Below, one piece after another: positions 52,626 to 61,326 of a stretch of 64,000 nucleotides of DNA. The first letter of the stretch is position 1, and each line of letters starts with the position of its first letter. The position numbers and the translations under genes are program-made. The stretch is from Rhodovulum bhavnagarense (GTDB taxonomy: Bacteria > Pseudomonadota > Alphaproteobacteria > Rhodobacterales > Rhodobacteraceae): positions 1 to 64,000 of the forward strand of contig NZ_SLXU01000001.1 in the NCBI RefSeq assembly GCF_004343505.1, read 5' to 3'. Below the pieces are notes generated by a model, which was not told the origin of the DNA, searched no databases, and worked only from the letters and a program-made list of their open reading frames with translations.

Positions 52626-54328
52626 GCCGCATCCTCCGTCCGCTCCAGGGCGATCTGACGGTTCATGCGCGCGGCCAGAACCGGGTCGTGGGTTGCTACG
52701 ATCAACGACGATCCGCTCGCCACGAGGCTCAACAGCCCTTCGGTCACCTGGGCCGCGGTTTCCTCGTCGAGATCGGCAGTGGGCTCGTCGGCCAGCAAAA
52801 GGGCGGGATGGGCATGGGCGGCGCGCGCCACCACCAGCCTTCGCGCCTCCCCGCCGGAAACGCCCATGCCTGTTTCGCCCAAGCGCGTGTTCAGACCACG
52901 CGGCAGGGTGGCCACCACCCCGTCCGCCGCCGAAAGCCGGAGCGCGTCATCCAGCGGCAGCGACCGGCCCGGACGTACCGCCAGCGTCAGGTTGTGACGC
53001 AAGCTCCCGGTCAGGAAACGGGGTTGTTGCGGCAGCCAGCCCAGCCGCGCGCGCCAGGCATCGGCGGTGCCGCTGTCCAGAACGGTGTCGCCCAGCCTGA
53101 TTTCGCCCTCGCTCGGCACCGCGATGCCTGCAACCAGGCGCAAAAGCGAGGACTTACCGATCCCGCTGGGGCCGGTAATCGCCAGCGTGTCGCCCGGTGC
53201 AAGCTCGAAATCGGGAAACCGGATCAGCCGCCCGCCCGGTGGCAGATAGGCAAGACCGCGCACCGTCAGCGATGAACGGGTCACGATCGGGGCAGCGGTG
53301 GCCCCGGTCCCCAGGAACGCGGTTTCCTCCTGCGCTTCCAGGTCCGCCAGTTCGCGCGCAACCGCGGTGGCGTCGGCCTTGTCGTGCCAGGCGGCGGCCA
53401 GGTCGCGCAGGGGCTGGAAATAATCAGGCGCGATGAGCAACAGGAATATGCCCTGGGACACTGTCAGCGGCGTGGCCCAGGCGCCGAAGCCCAACTCGCC
53501 CAGCAAGGAAAAGCCGACATAGACCGCGACCATGGCCACGCCGAGGGCAGCGAACAATTCCAGCACCGTCGAGGACAGGAAAGCGACTCGAAGCACCTCC
53601 ATCGTGCTGGCTCGCAGCCGGTCGGCGGCATTGCGAAATCCGCCCACGGTACGATCGGAGGCATCCAGCAGACGGATATCGACAAGCGCGGTCAGCCGCT
53701 CCAGCAGCAGCACGTTCATGTTCGACAATTCTTCCATCTGTCGTTCGCTAGCCTGCTTGGCCGCGATGCCCACCAGCGCCATGAACACGGGAATGAGCGG
53801 CCCGGCCACCAATAGGATCACCCCCACCGCCCAGGAATACCAGAACGTCACCGCCAGAAAGACCAGGGGCACCACGTTGGCGCACCGTTTTGCCGGGGCA
53901 TAGCGTGTCAGGAACGGTGTCAGGGCCGCAAGTTTTTCGGCGGCCAACGTGGCGGTCCGCGCCGCGGGCGGGCGGGCGGGGTCGTCGGTGGCACGTCGGG
54001 ATTCGCGCCCGATCAGCCGCGCCCGTTCGGCGGCCAGGATCGTGTCGGCGGCGCGAAATGCCATGGCGCCCGACCTGTCGTTCAGCACGGCGCGCAAGAT
54101 GCCCACGGCTATGAATACAAGGGCATAAAGGCCCGGATGCCCCCACGTCCCTTCCGGTTCAAGCATGTGTCCGATGGCCAGCGCCACAGCGCCCGCCTGC
54201 ACCAGCCACAAAAGCGAGGCTGCGGCGGCCATCGCGCCCGCCCGTTCCAGTTTGCGCCGCACCGGCGCCATCATCTGTTCCAGCCGCCGCGCGGCCGGGT
54301 CGTCTTTCTTGGCGCGTTTCCGGCTCAA
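52622..54328 (-). CDS. cydD: Thiol reductant ABC exporter subunit CydD
   Basis: The 568-residue partner of CydC, with six membrane helices and an ATPase domain: Walker A GPSGIGKSSLLRL, signature VSGGEARRLVVARAA and Walker B LLLADEPTADLD. Family blocks such as FLTRYAPAKRCANVV and NMNVLLLERLTALVDIRLL are present. It is the first gene of the cydDC-cydAB-cydX block and is divergent from the Rrf2 regulator gene. Confidence 0.94.
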   Translation of the reverse strand: MSRKRAKKDDPAARRLEQMMAPVRRKLERAGAMAAAASLLWLVQAGAVALAIGHMLEPEGTWGHPGLYALVFIAVGILRAVLNDRSGAMAFRAADTILAAERARLIGRESRRATDDPARPPAARTATLAAEKLAALTPFLTRYAPAKRCANVVPLVFLAVTFWYSWAVGVILLVAGPLIPVFMALVGIAAKQASERQMEELSNMNVLLLERLTALVDIRLLDASDRTVGGFRNAADRLRASTMEVLRVAFLSSTVLELFAALGVAMVAVYVGFSLLGELGFGAWATPLTVSQGIFLLLIAPDYFQPLRDLAAAWHDKADATAVARELADLEAQEETAFLGTGATAAPIVTRSSLTVRGLAYLPPGGRLIRFPDFELAPGDTLAITGPSGIGKSSLLRLVAGIAVPSEGEIRLGDTVLDSGTADAWRARLGWLPQQPRFLTGSLRHNLTLAVRPGRSLPLDDALRLSAADGVVATLPRGLNTRLGETGMGVSGGEARRLVVARAAHAHPALLLADEPTADLDEETAAQVTEGLLSLVASGSSLIVATHDPVLAARMNRQIALERTEDAA

Positions 54329-54425
54329 ATTCTGACCAATCTCTTCACGTTCGCTCTGTCGCCGGCGCGCAAAGCGCGGGGCTTGCGTGATCTTTAACAG
54401 GCTCTATGCTGGTTTGAACCCGTAT

Positions 54426-54439
54426 GTGAGATAAATCAA
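54426..54439. promoter_or_regulatory. Candidate FNR/CRP-type site in the cydD-nsrR gap
   Basis: GTGAGATAAATCAA matches TTGA-N6-TCAA at seven of eight core positions, in the 142-base divergent gap between cydD and the Rrf2 gene. It could bind FnrL, or a Dnr/NnrR-type NO-responsive relative, and control either gene. Confidence 0.45.
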
Positions 54440-54470
54440 TATCCACCCCTTTCGGCAAAGAGAACCACCC

Positions 54471-54905
54471 ATGCGGTTGACCACGCGAACCAACATTGCC
54501 ATGCGCGCCCTGATGTATTGTGCCGTGAACCACGGCCGTACCGTGCGCAAGGCCGATATCGCGGTTGCGTGCAACACCTCAGAAAACCACATGGCGCAGG
54601 TCATCAACACGCTGGCCAATCACGGCATCGTGCAGACGACGCGGGGTCGGCATGGCGGCCTGACGCTGAAACGCCCCGCCGAAGAAATCACCGTGGGCGA
54701 GGTCTTTCGTCATCTTGAGGCCGGGGTGCCCTTTGCCGAATGTTTCGACCCCGAGACGAATACCTGCCCGATCGCCTGTTCCTGCCGACTCAAGCTGACG
54801 CTGCACAAGGCGCTGGCCGAATTCTACGCGACGCTGGATTCCGTTACCCTGGCCGATCTGGTCGTGGGCAACCAGCGGCTGGAAGAAACCCTTCTTATGG
54901 TCTGA
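54471..54905 (+). CDS. Rrf2-family [Fe-S] regulator, NsrR-like
   Basis: A 144-residue winged-helix regulator with N-terminal RLTTRTNIAMRALMYCA, the recognition helix around SENHMAQVINTLANHGIV and the wing TTRGRHGGL. The cluster-binding region reads C91-x7-C99-x3-C103-x-C105. NsrR proteins use three cysteines spaced about x5-7 and x5, so C91, C99 and C105 fit, with C103 extra. NsrR senses nitric oxide through its Fe-S cluster. Its position opposite cydDC fits control of an NO-tolerant oxidase. Confidence 0.85.
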   Translation: MRLTTRTNIAMRALMYCAVNHGRTVRKADIAVACNTSENHMAQVINTLANHGIVQTTRGRHGGLTLKRPAEEITVGEVFRHLEAGVPFAECFDPETNTCPIACSCRLKLTLHKALAEFYATLDSVTLADLVVGNQRLEETLLMV

Positions 54906-54961
54906 GCGGCCTTGTCAAAGGCCCTGGCCGAACTCGCCCGTTTCCTGACCGGAGCGTGCCC

Positions 54962-56269
54962 TTGATCGAACCCGGCTTTTTTTCTCCCGCCGATCCCGGC
55001 ACCTTCTTGCGGGGTCTTTTCGATGCCGCCGTGGCGGCGGCAGATCCTATGCGCGTCGTGCCCGCCGCCCTGCCGCCGCGCCCCGGGGGGCGGGTGGTGG
55101 TGGTGGGCGCGGGCAAGGCCTCGGGCCGGATGGCCGAGGCGGTCGAGGCCGCATGGGGCCCCTGCGAGGGGGTAGTGATCACCCGCTATGGCCATGCCCG
55201 GCCGACGGCCGGCATAGAGATCGTCGAGGCCGCCCATCCGGTGCCGGATTTGGCCGGCGCGGCCGCGACCGCCCGTATTTTGCGCCTTCTTGAGGGGTTG
55301 GGTGAGGACGATTTCGTGCTGGCGCTGATCTCGGGCGGGGGGTCGGCCCTGCTGGTGCAGCCCGCGGGCGGGATCACGCTGGATGAAAAACGGCGGATCA
55401 ATAGCGCGCTTCTGGCCTCGGGGGCGCCGATCGGCCAAGTCAACACCCTGCGCAAGCATCTGAGCGGCGTGAAGGGCGGGCAACTGGCGGCCGCGGCCTG
55501 GCCTGCGCGGATGCTGTCGCTGATGATTTCCGATGTGCCGGGCGATGATCCGGCCTTCATCGCCTCTGGCCCGACGGTTGGCGATGTCAGCACGCCCGCG
55601 CAGGCGTTGGCCATACTCGAACAGTGGTCGATCACACCGCCAGACTCGGTTCTCGCTGTGCTGAGGGGGCAGAGCGGCGTTCTTCCGCCCGGAGCCAAGG
55701 TTCTGGGTCGGGTGGACAACCGCGTGATTGCCGCGCCCGCGCGGTCGCTGAACGCCGCTGCCGATAGTGCCCGACGGGCAGGCTGCGAGGTGGATATCCT
55801 GGGCGATGCGCTGGAAGGAGAGGCACGCGAACTGGCGGCCGGGCACGCCCGGTTGGCATTGGCGCGGCAGGCGGCCATGTTGCCCGGGGCGGCGCCTTTG
55901 GTCCTGTTGTCCGGCGGCGAATGTACCGTCAGGCAGCGCGGCGACGGCCTGGGCGGCCCGAACGCGGAATATGCCCTGGCGCTGGCCTGCGCGCTGACGG
56001 GCGCGCGGGGTATTCATGCCCTTGCTTGCGATACCGACGGGGTGGATGGCGCGGCCGAGGTCGCGGGCGCCCAGGTCGACCCCGATACGCTGGCGCGCGC
56101 CCGTGCCGCGGGGCTAGATGCGCGCGCCGCGCTCGCCAGGAATGATAGTCACACGTTTTTTGCCGCGCTGGGCGCACAGGTCGTTTCCGGTCCCACGCTG
56201 ACCAATGTCAACGATTTCCGCGCGATCCTTGTCCAGCCGCCCGCGTATCGGGGCCCCGCTGATCGGTGA
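54962..56269 (+). CDS. Glycerate 2-kinase (MOFRL family)
   Basis: A 435-residue enzyme of the GckA/TtuD family that phosphorylates D-glycerate at C2. Blocks include VVVGAGKASGRMAEAVE, ALISGGGSALLVQPAGG, NTLRKHLSGVKGGQLA, SDVPGDDPAFIASGPTV and, in the C-terminal MOFRL domain, LSGGECTVRQRGDGLGGPNAEYAL split across the motif. TTG 54962 with GGAG 7 bases upstream is the best start. It feeds glycerate from serine or glyoxylate metabolism into glycolysis. Confidence 0.9.
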   Translation: MIEPGFFSPADPGTFLRGLFDAAVAAADPMRVVPAALPPRPGGRVVVVGAGKASGRMAEAVEAAWGPCEGVVITRYGHARPTAGIEIVEAAHPVPDLAGAAATARILRLLEGLGEDDFVLALISGGGSALLVQPAGGITLDEKRRINSALLASGAPIGQVNTLRKHLSGVKGGQLAAAAWPARMLSLMISDVPGDDPAFIASGPTVGDVSTPAQALAILEQWSITPPDSVLAVLRGQSGVLPPGAKVLGRVDNRVIAAPARSLNAAADSARRAGCEVDILGDALEGEARELAAGHARLALARQAAMLPGAAPLVLLSGGECTVRQRGDGLGGPNAEYALALACALTGARGIHALACDTDGVDGAAEVAGAQVDPDTLARARAAGLDARAALARNDSHTFFAALGAQVVSGPTLTNVNDFRAILVQPPAYRGPADR

Positions 56270-56380
56270 TCCGGGCCATCCCCTGTAAAGACGCGGGGCA
56301 GGCCATTTCGTAAAGAAAGGACGGCTCTGGAATCTTGCGTGAATGCACAATAGTTTTCTCTGGAAACGCGTTTTGTGAGG

Positions 56381-57265
56381 ATGCGCACAGTGGGACTTGA
56401 GACATGGGACGAAATCCGTACCGCCTATCAGGTGGCGCGGTTGGGCACGGTCAGTGGCGCGGCAGAGGCGCTGGGCGTTCATCATGCGACCGTTATCCGT
56501 CATGTCGACGCCCTGGAATCGCGGCTGGGGGTCAAGCTGTTCCAGCGTCACGCACGCGGCTATACACCCACCGAGGCCGGGCAGGATCTGATGCAGGTCG
56601 CCCAGGTCACGGCCGAGCAGTTCAGCCAGCTCGCCGGACGGCTGAGAGGCCATGGAAGCGCGATGACCGGCGAATTGACGCTGACCACCGTGGAATCCCT
56701 GACGCCGCTGCTCGTGCCGGTGCTGGCCGAGTTCGAGGTCGAGCATCCCGACCTCTCGGTTCGCCTGTTGGCCGATCAGCGTCTGTTCCGGCTTGAATAT
56801 GGCGAGGCCCATGTCGCGGTGCGCGCGGGCGCACGGCCCGACGAACCCGACAATATCGTGCAGGAACTGGGGGCGCTGCGCAGCGCGTTATGCGCCCATC
56901 GTCGATATGTCACTGCGCACGGGCCGCTGGGCGACGATTTCGGCGCCCATGATTTCGTAGGTCCGGCCGACGAACGCCATCGCGCCCCTTTCTATCGCTG
57001 GCTCGCGGCCCATGTGCCCGCCAGCCGGGTGCGGTTTCGCGCCTCCGATGCGCGCGCCTGCATAGAGGCGGTAGAGGCGGGTGCCGGGATCGGTTTCGTG
57101 CCCCTCTGGCGTGTCCGCAACAATCCCGACCTGGTGGAAATGCGCCCTGCCGAGGCTGATTGGGCGGTGCCGCTTTGGCTGGTGACCCACGTCGATCTGC
57201 ACCGCACCGCCAAGGTGCAGGCGCTGACCGCGCGGCTGAAAGAGGCGGCGCGCACCTGGCCCTAG
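56381..57265 (+). CDS. LysR-family transcriptional regulator
   Basis: A protein of about 294 residues with the LysR winged helix (VARLGTVSGAAEALGVHHATVIRHVDALE, VKLFQRHARGYTPTEAG) and a periplasmic-binding-protein-like sensor domain from about residue 95. GTG 56375, ATG 56381 and GTG 56390 are all possible starts. It follows the glycerate kinase gene on the same strand. Its target is unknown. It overlaps the convergent ArsR gene by four bases. Confidence 0.9.
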   Translation: MRTVGLETWDEIRTAYQVARLGTVSGAAEALGVHHATVIRHVDALESRLGVKLFQRHARGYTPTEAGQDLMQVAQVTAEQFSQLAGRLRGHGSAMTGELTLTTVESLTPLLVPVLAEFEVEHPDLSVRLLADQRLFRLEYGEAHVAVRAGARPDEPDNIVQELGALRSALCAHRRYVTAHGPLGDDFGAHDFVGPADERHRAPFYRWLAAHVPASRVRFRASDARACIEAVEAGAGIGFVPLWRVRNNPDLVEMRPAEADWAVPLWLVTHVDLHRTAKVQALTARLKEAARTWP

Positions 57266-57591
57266 AATGCGCTTTTCAGCTCAGTTTCCAGGAATTTCTC
57301 GAAAGCGTCGAGGTTGACCGCCTCGAACTGGCCGAAACTCTGCATCCAGATGCTCGCATCGCGCAGGCTGTCGGGTTCCAGCTTGCACCACTTTACCCGT
57401 CCGCGTTTTTCCTGGCTGATCAGGCCGGCACGGGTCAGGATGGCAAGGTGTTTCGAGATCGCGGCAAGCGACATCTCGAACGGCTCGGCCACATCGGTCA
57501 CGGCCATGTCATCCTCCAGCAACAACACCAGGATGGCCCGCCGGGTTGGGTCGGCAAGCGCCGAGAAAACGAGATCAAGCCTTTCATCCAT
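57262..57591 (-). CDS. ArsR-family transcriptional regulator
   Basis: A 109-residue ArsR-type winged helix (LVFSALADPTRRAILVLLLEDDMAVTDVAEPF, then AAISKHLAILTRAGLISQEKRGR and WCKLEPDSLRDASIWM). This is the subgroup usually paired with an SRPBCC (START-like) protein gene, which is absent here. No classical CVC metal site is present; a lone Cys sits in KWCKL. ATG 57591 is chosen because the family starts here, and the longer frame would run through an operator-like palindrome. Confidence 0.88.
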   Translation of the reverse strand: MDERLDLVFSALADPTRRAILVLLLEDDMAVTDVAEPFEMSLAAISKHLAILTRAGLISQEKRGRVKWCKLEPDSLRDASIWMQSFGQFEAVNLDAFEKFLETELKSAF

Positions 57592-57622
57592 CGCTGGATT
57601 CTGCGCGCTGGTGCGGTTTTCG

Positions 57623-57638
57623 TCAACCGATCGGTTGA
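57623..57638. promoter_or_regulatory. Perfect palindrome upstream of the ArsR gene
   Basis: TCAACCGATCGGTTGA is a perfect 16-bp palindrome 32 bases upstream of the ArsR start. Its CAACC/GGTTG arms resemble operators bound by ArsR proteins of this subgroup, so autoregulation is likely. Confidence 0.6.
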
Positions 57639-57650
57639 ATATGTTTGCGG

Positions 57651-57663
57651 GGCAACCGTTGCC
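57651..57663. promoter_or_regulatory. Second related palindrome between ArsR gene and atpI
   Basis: GGCAACCGTTGCC is a perfect 13-bp palindrome sharing the CAACCG word with the palindrome 12 bases away. The gap between the divergent ArsR and atpI genes (57592-57785) thus holds two related sites and should also hold the atp F0 promoter. Confidence 0.45.
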
Positions 57664-57785
57664 ATCCCCCGTCGTTATGAAAGATCGAAGTTGTTTATTT
57701 TCAATGCTTTGGGGCGTATTCATCGCGCTTGACTCCTGTCGGGTCGCTCTCTAGGTTCGCGGCGACTGTCCAGGGGGCAATCGCG

Positions 57786-58121
57786 ATGATAGATCCGGCC
57801 GACAAAGAGCGGCTTGAGCGGCTGGAGGAGCGGCTCAGGCAAAAGCGAAAGGCCGAATTTGCTCAGACCGCGAAATCCCACCAGGACGAACATTATTCCC
57901 AGGCTCAACTGGCCTGGCGGATGGTGATCGAGCTTGTCGCCGGTCTTGGGATCGGTTTCGGCATCGGGTTTGCGGTGGATACCTGGTTGGGAACCATGCC
58001 GCTGTTCCTGGTGCTGTTCATATTGCTGGGCTTTGCCGCCGGGGTGCGCGTGATGATGCGTTCGGCACAAGAGGTCCAGGCACAACAGGCGGCGCAGGCC
58101 GCGGATGAGACGAGGGATTGA
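57786..58121 (+). CDS. atpI: ATP synthase protein I
   Basis: A 111-residue protein with a charged N-terminal helix ([19 protein letters not shown]) and two transmembrane helices ([40 protein letters not shown]). AtpI aids c-ring assembly and may bind Mg2+. It is the first gene of the F0 operon, and its stop lies within the atpB start region. Confidence 0.92.
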   Translation: MIDPADKERLERLEERLRQKRKAEFAQTAKSHQDEHYSQAQLAWRMVIELVAGLGIGFGIGFAVDTWLGTMPLFLVLFILLGFAAGVRVMMRSAQEVQAQQAAQAADETRD

Positions 58122-58123
58122 AC

Positions 58124-58873
58124 GTGGCGGAAGAAGCGACCGGCGGCCTGCAAATCCACCCGATGGACCAGTTCATCGTGAAGCCTCTCTTCGGTGGTGA
58201 TGCCATTCACTGGTATACGCCCACCAACGTGACGCTGTGGATGGCGATTTCGGTGCTGTGTGTGGTGCTGCTGCTGGTCATCGGCACGCGCGGTCGGGCG
58301 ATCGTGCCTTCGCGCATTCAGTCGGTTGCGGAACTTGCCTATGGCTTCGTCTACAAGATGGTCGAGGATGTCGCGGGCAAGGACGGTCTGAGGTATTTCC
58401 CCTACATCATGACGCTGTTCATCTTCATCGTCTTTGCCAACTTCCTTGGCCTGATCCCGACGGCCTTCACCACGACTTCGCATATCGCGGTCACCGCGAC
58501 GATGGCACTGGGCGTGTTTTTCTTCGTGACGGTTCTCGGTTTCGTAAAGCATGGCGCCAGCTTCCTGCGCCTGTTCTGGATCGACCAAGCACCGCTGGTG
58601 CTGCGCCCGATCCTTGCGATCATCGAGATCATTTCTTACTTCGTGCGGCCGGTCAGCCACTCGATCCGACTTGCCGGCAACATGATGGCCGGGCACGCCG
58701 TGATCAAGGTGTTCGCGGGCTTTGCGGGCGTCCTTGGCGTGGGGGCCGTGTTCCCGCTGGCCGCCATCACTGCCGTCTACGCGCTGGAGACTTTGGTGGC
58801 CTTCATCCAGGCCTATGTCTTCGCGATCCTCACCTGCGTCTACCTGCGCGATGCGCTTCATCCGCATCACTGA
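58124..58873 (+). CDS. atpB: ATP synthase F0 subunit a
   Basis: Subunit a forms the proton half-channels. The protein has the N-terminal [20 protein letters not shown], several membrane helices, and the essential arginine R182 in [14 protein letters not shown], with a conserved glutamine in [17 protein letters not shown] use GTG 58124 (VAEEATGG), which gives the family-typical start; TTG 58118, overlapping the atpI stop, is possible. Confidence 0.96.
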   Translation: MAEEATGGLQIHPMDQFIVKPLFGGDAIHWYTPTNVTLWMAISVLCVVLLLVIGTRGRAIVPSRIQSVAELAYGFVYKMVEDVAGKDGLRYFPYIMTLFIFIVFANFLGLIPTAFTTTSHIAVTATMALGVFFFVTVLGFVKHGASFLRLFWIDQAPLVLRPILAIIEIISYFVRPVSHSIRLAGNMMAGHAVIKVFAGFAGVLGVGAVFPLAAITAVYALETLVAFIQAYVFAILTCVYLRDALHPHH

Positions 58874-58919
58874 GGCGCAATCACAGAATCTGCCAATTCC
58901 AACGTAAGGAGTAATCGAC

Positions 58920-59156
58920 ATGGAAGGCGATATCGTTCAAATGGGTGCCTACATCGGTGCCGGTCTCGCGTGCACCGGCATGGGCGGCGCCGCCGTCGGT
59001 GTGGGCCACGTTGTCGGCAACTACATCTCTGGTGCGCTGCGCAACCCTTCGGCGGCCGCGTCGCAGACCGCCACGATGTTCATCGGTATCGCGTTTGCCG
59101 AAGCCCTGGGGATCTTTTCGTTCCTCGTCGCGCTTCTGCTGATGTTCGCCGTCTAA
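58920..59156 (+). CDS. atpE: ATP synthase F0 subunit c
   Basis: A 78-residue hairpin of two membrane helices joined by the polar loop RNPS (41-45). The proton-carrying residue is glutamate E61 in AFAEALGIF, and the glycine-rich first helix [17 protein letters not shown] allows tight c-ring packing. No extra Na+-ligand pattern is seen, so H+ coupling is expected. An AAGGAG site precedes the ATG. Confidence 0.97.
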   Translation: MEGDIVQMGAYIGAGLACTGMGGAAVGVGHVVGNYISGALRNPSAAASQTATMFIGIAFAEALGIFSFLVALLLMFAV

Positions 59157-59236
59157 GGCGCGCCTGATCCGATCCTTACGGCCGGGTGGGGGCAGATGCG
59201 CCCGCCCGGTGTAATTCCGGGTTGCAGGGGGACGTC

Positions 59237-59776
59237 ATGGCAACAGAAACGCAAGTGGCCGAAGGCGCCGCGCATGCCGCTGAACAGGTGGGTATGCCGC
59301 AGCTCGACTTCGCGACCTTCCCGAACCAGATCTTCTGGCTCGTCGTCACGCTGGTCGTGATCTATTTCGTGCTGTCGCGCATCGCGCTGCCGCGCATCGG
59401 CGCGGTTCTGGCCGAACGCCAGGGCACGATTTCCAATGATATCGCCACCGCCGAGGAGCTGAAGCTTCAGGCGCAGGAGGCAGAGCGCGCCTATCAGAAG
59501 GCGCTGGCCGACGCCCGCGCCGAGGCGCAGCGGATCGTGGCGGCCACCAAGGCCGAGATCAAGGCCGATCTCGACGCGGCGACCGCCAAGGCAGATGCCG
59601 AGATCGGCGCAAGGTCGGCCGAGGCTGAAAAACAGATCGCAGAGATTCGCGCCGGCGCCTTGCAAAGCGTCACCGAGGTCGCAAAGGCCACGGCACTCGA
59701 CGTTGTCGCCGCCATGGGTTTTCGTGCCGACCCCACCGTGGTCGACGCGGTGGTCGATGCCAAGCTGAAAGGGTAG
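59237..59776 (+). CDS. ATP synthase F0 subunit b'
   Basis: A 179-residue protein with an N-terminal extension, one membrane helix ([20 protein letters not shown]) and a long charged coiled coil. This is b' of the heterodimeric b/b' peripheral stalk found in photosynthetic-type alphaproteobacteria. It lies directly before the second b gene. I start it at ATG 59237 ([13 protein letters not shown]). Confidence 0.94.
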   Translation: MATETQVAEGAAHAAEQVGMPQLDFATFPNQIFWLVVTLVVIYFVLSRIALPRIGAVLAERQGTISNDIATAEELKLQAQEAERAYQKALADARAEAQRIVAATKAEIKADLDAATAKADAEIGARSAEAEKQIAEIRAGALQSVTEVAKATALDVVAAMGFRADPTVVDAVVDAKLKG

Positions 59777-59780
59777 ACCG

Positions 59781-60347
59781 ATGAAGAAACTCGCTCTCGC
59801 GCTGCCCCTCGCCGCCGCGGCCAGCCCCGCGCTGGCGGCCTCGGGGCCGTTCTTTTCCTTGTTCAACACCAATTTTGTGGTCCTGATCTCGTTCGTCGCC
59901 TTCATCGCGGTTCTGGTTTACCTGCGTGTGCCGGGCAAGCTGATGGCGATGCTGGACAAGCGCGCCGAGGGCATCCAGTCGGAACTGGACGAGGCCCGCG
60001 CGCTGCGCGAAGAGGCGCAGACGATCCTGGCGTCTTACGAGCGCAAGCAGAAAGAGGTTCAGGAGCAGGCCCAGCGGATCATCGATACCGCGCGCACCGA
60101 GGCCGAGTCGGCTGCCGCCAAGGCCAAGCAGGATCTCAAGGTCACGATCGAGCGTCGCCTCGCCAGCGCTGACGAACAGATCGAACAGGCAAAGGCGGGC
60201 GCTGTAAAAGAGGTCCGGGACCGTGCCATTACCGTGGCGGTTTCCGCCGCGCGCGAGGTGATCGCCCACCAGATGACCGCGCAGGCAAGCGATACCCTGG
60301 TCGATCGCGCGATCGCCGATGTGCAGGGCAAGCTGAAGTTGCACTGA
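59781..60347 (+). CDS. atpF: ATP synthase F0 subunit b
   Basis: A 188-residue subunit b with a signal-like N-terminus (LALALPLAAAASPALA), a membrane helix (FVVLISFVAFIAVLVYLRV) and a coiled-coil stalk (from LDEARALREEAQTILASYE). The start is 4 bases after the b' stop. It closes the F0 operon; the F1 genes are not in the window, as usual for this group. Confidence 0.95.
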   Translation: MKKLALALPLAAAASPALAASGPFFSLFNTNFVVLISFVAFIAVLVYLRVPGKLMAMLDKRAEGIQSELDEARALREEAQTILASYERKQKEVQEQAQRIIDTARTEAESAAAKAKQDLKVTIERRLASADEQIEQAKAGAVKEVRDRAITVAVSAAREVIAHQMTAQASDTLVDRAIADVQGKLKLH

Positions 60348-60387
60348 CAAGTCGAGTCGTTACCAAGAGCATTGAAAAGTTCTCGTG

Positions 60388-60418
60388 CAGGGCCCGTCGA
60401 TATTCTCGTCGGGCCCTT
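60388..60418 (+). terminator. Terminator-like hairpin after atpF
   Basis: AGGGCCCG and CGGGCCCT form an 8-bp perfect GC stem around a 13-base loop, 41 bases after the atpF stop, followed by TTGCCATTTG. The U-tract is weak. It is the likely 3' end of the F0 transcript. Confidence 0.65.
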
Positions 60419-60483
60419 GCCATTTGTGTGGCCCCTGTCGTTTTCAACCCCGCCCGCGTTTCCGGCCTCGAAGGCGGTATCAT

Positions 60484-60505
60484 GGGTATTTTCGCCAAGA
60501 AGAAG
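60484..60505 (-). repeat. Dispersed 3'-end element, copy 4
   Basis: On the minus strand CTTCTTCTTGGC is followed by GAAAATACCC. It begins 36 bases after the stop of the FadR-type regulator gene and has the same orientation. Confidence 0.75.
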
Positions 60506-60540
60506 ACAAGCTCGGCGCGGTGCCTGAAGGGGGCGGAGGC

Positions 60541-61311
60541 TCAGCCCCTGCCGAGTTCGTGTTCCAGCCGCTGACGGGCGATGGCCTCGTTGCGTTCGGA
60601 CAGGAGGTGGTCGTGAAGCGCGTTCTCGACATAGTTCAGATGCTGTTCCACCGCGGCGCGGGCGGCGCGCGCGTCACGGGCCTGGAGTGCGACATTGATC
60701 GCGCGGTGCTGGTCCAGCAGCATCGCGCGGGTTGTGCGTTGGCGGAACATGACCTGGCGATTGTAGAACACCCCCTCGCGCAGCAGGTCGAACATCGCCC
60801 GCATCATGTGCAGCATCACAACGTTATGGCTGGCCTCGATGATGGCGAGGTGAAACTCGGCGTCGAGCCCGGCCTCGTCTGCGGGGTTGCGTTTTTTATG
60901 GGCGCTTTCCATCTTGCGAAACACTGCGTCGACCACCTGGAGATCGGTATCAGAGGCCAGGCGCGCCGCGCGTTGCGCGGCCAACCCTTCGAGGTCACGA
61001 CGAAAGGCTATATAGTCGAACAGGGCCTCCTGGTGGGTGCCCATCAGCCGCAGCAGCGCGTCGGAAAAGGCGCTGCCCAGGACTTCGGCGACGTAGATCC
61101 CCGCGCCTGCGCGGCTGACCAGCAGGCCGCGATCTTGCAACTGGGCAATGGCCTCGCGCAGCGAAGGGCGCGAGACGCCCAGTTTTTCTGACAGGTCGCG
61201 TTCGGAGGGCAGGCGTTCGCCCGGCCGCAGGATGCCGCGCAGGATCAGAAGCTCGATCTGGCGGACCACGGCATGCGAGAGCTTTTCGGGCTGGATTTTC
61301 TGGAAGGGCAT
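60541..61311 (-). CDS. FadR-subfamily GntR transcriptional regulator
   Basis: A 256-residue regulator with an N-terminal GntR winged helix (LRPGERLPSERDLSEKLGVSRPSLREAIAQL, QDRGLLVSRAGAGIYV) and an all-helical FCD domain. The FCD domain carries the likely metal-binding His/Asp set in DAEFHLAIIEASHN, LDQHRAI and VEQHLNYVE. Relatives respond to organic acids (PdhR, LldR, GlcC). The target is unknown, since no catabolic gene is adjacent. An inverted repeat just upstream suggests autoregulation. Confidence 0.9.
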   Translation of the reverse strand: MPFQKIQPEKLSHAVVRQIELLILRGILRPGERLPSERDLSEKLGVSRPSLREAIAQLQDRGLLVSRAGAGIYVAEVLGSAFSDALLRLMGTHQEALFDYIAFRRDLEGLAAQRAARLASDTDLQVVDAVFRKMESAHKKRNPADEAGLDAEFHLAIIEASHNVVMLHMMRAMFDLLREGVFYNRQVMFRQRTTRAMLLDQHRAINVALQARDARAARAAVEQHLNYVENALHDHLLSERNEAIARQRLEHELGRG

Positions 61312-61326
61312 GGGCTGGCTCCTGAA

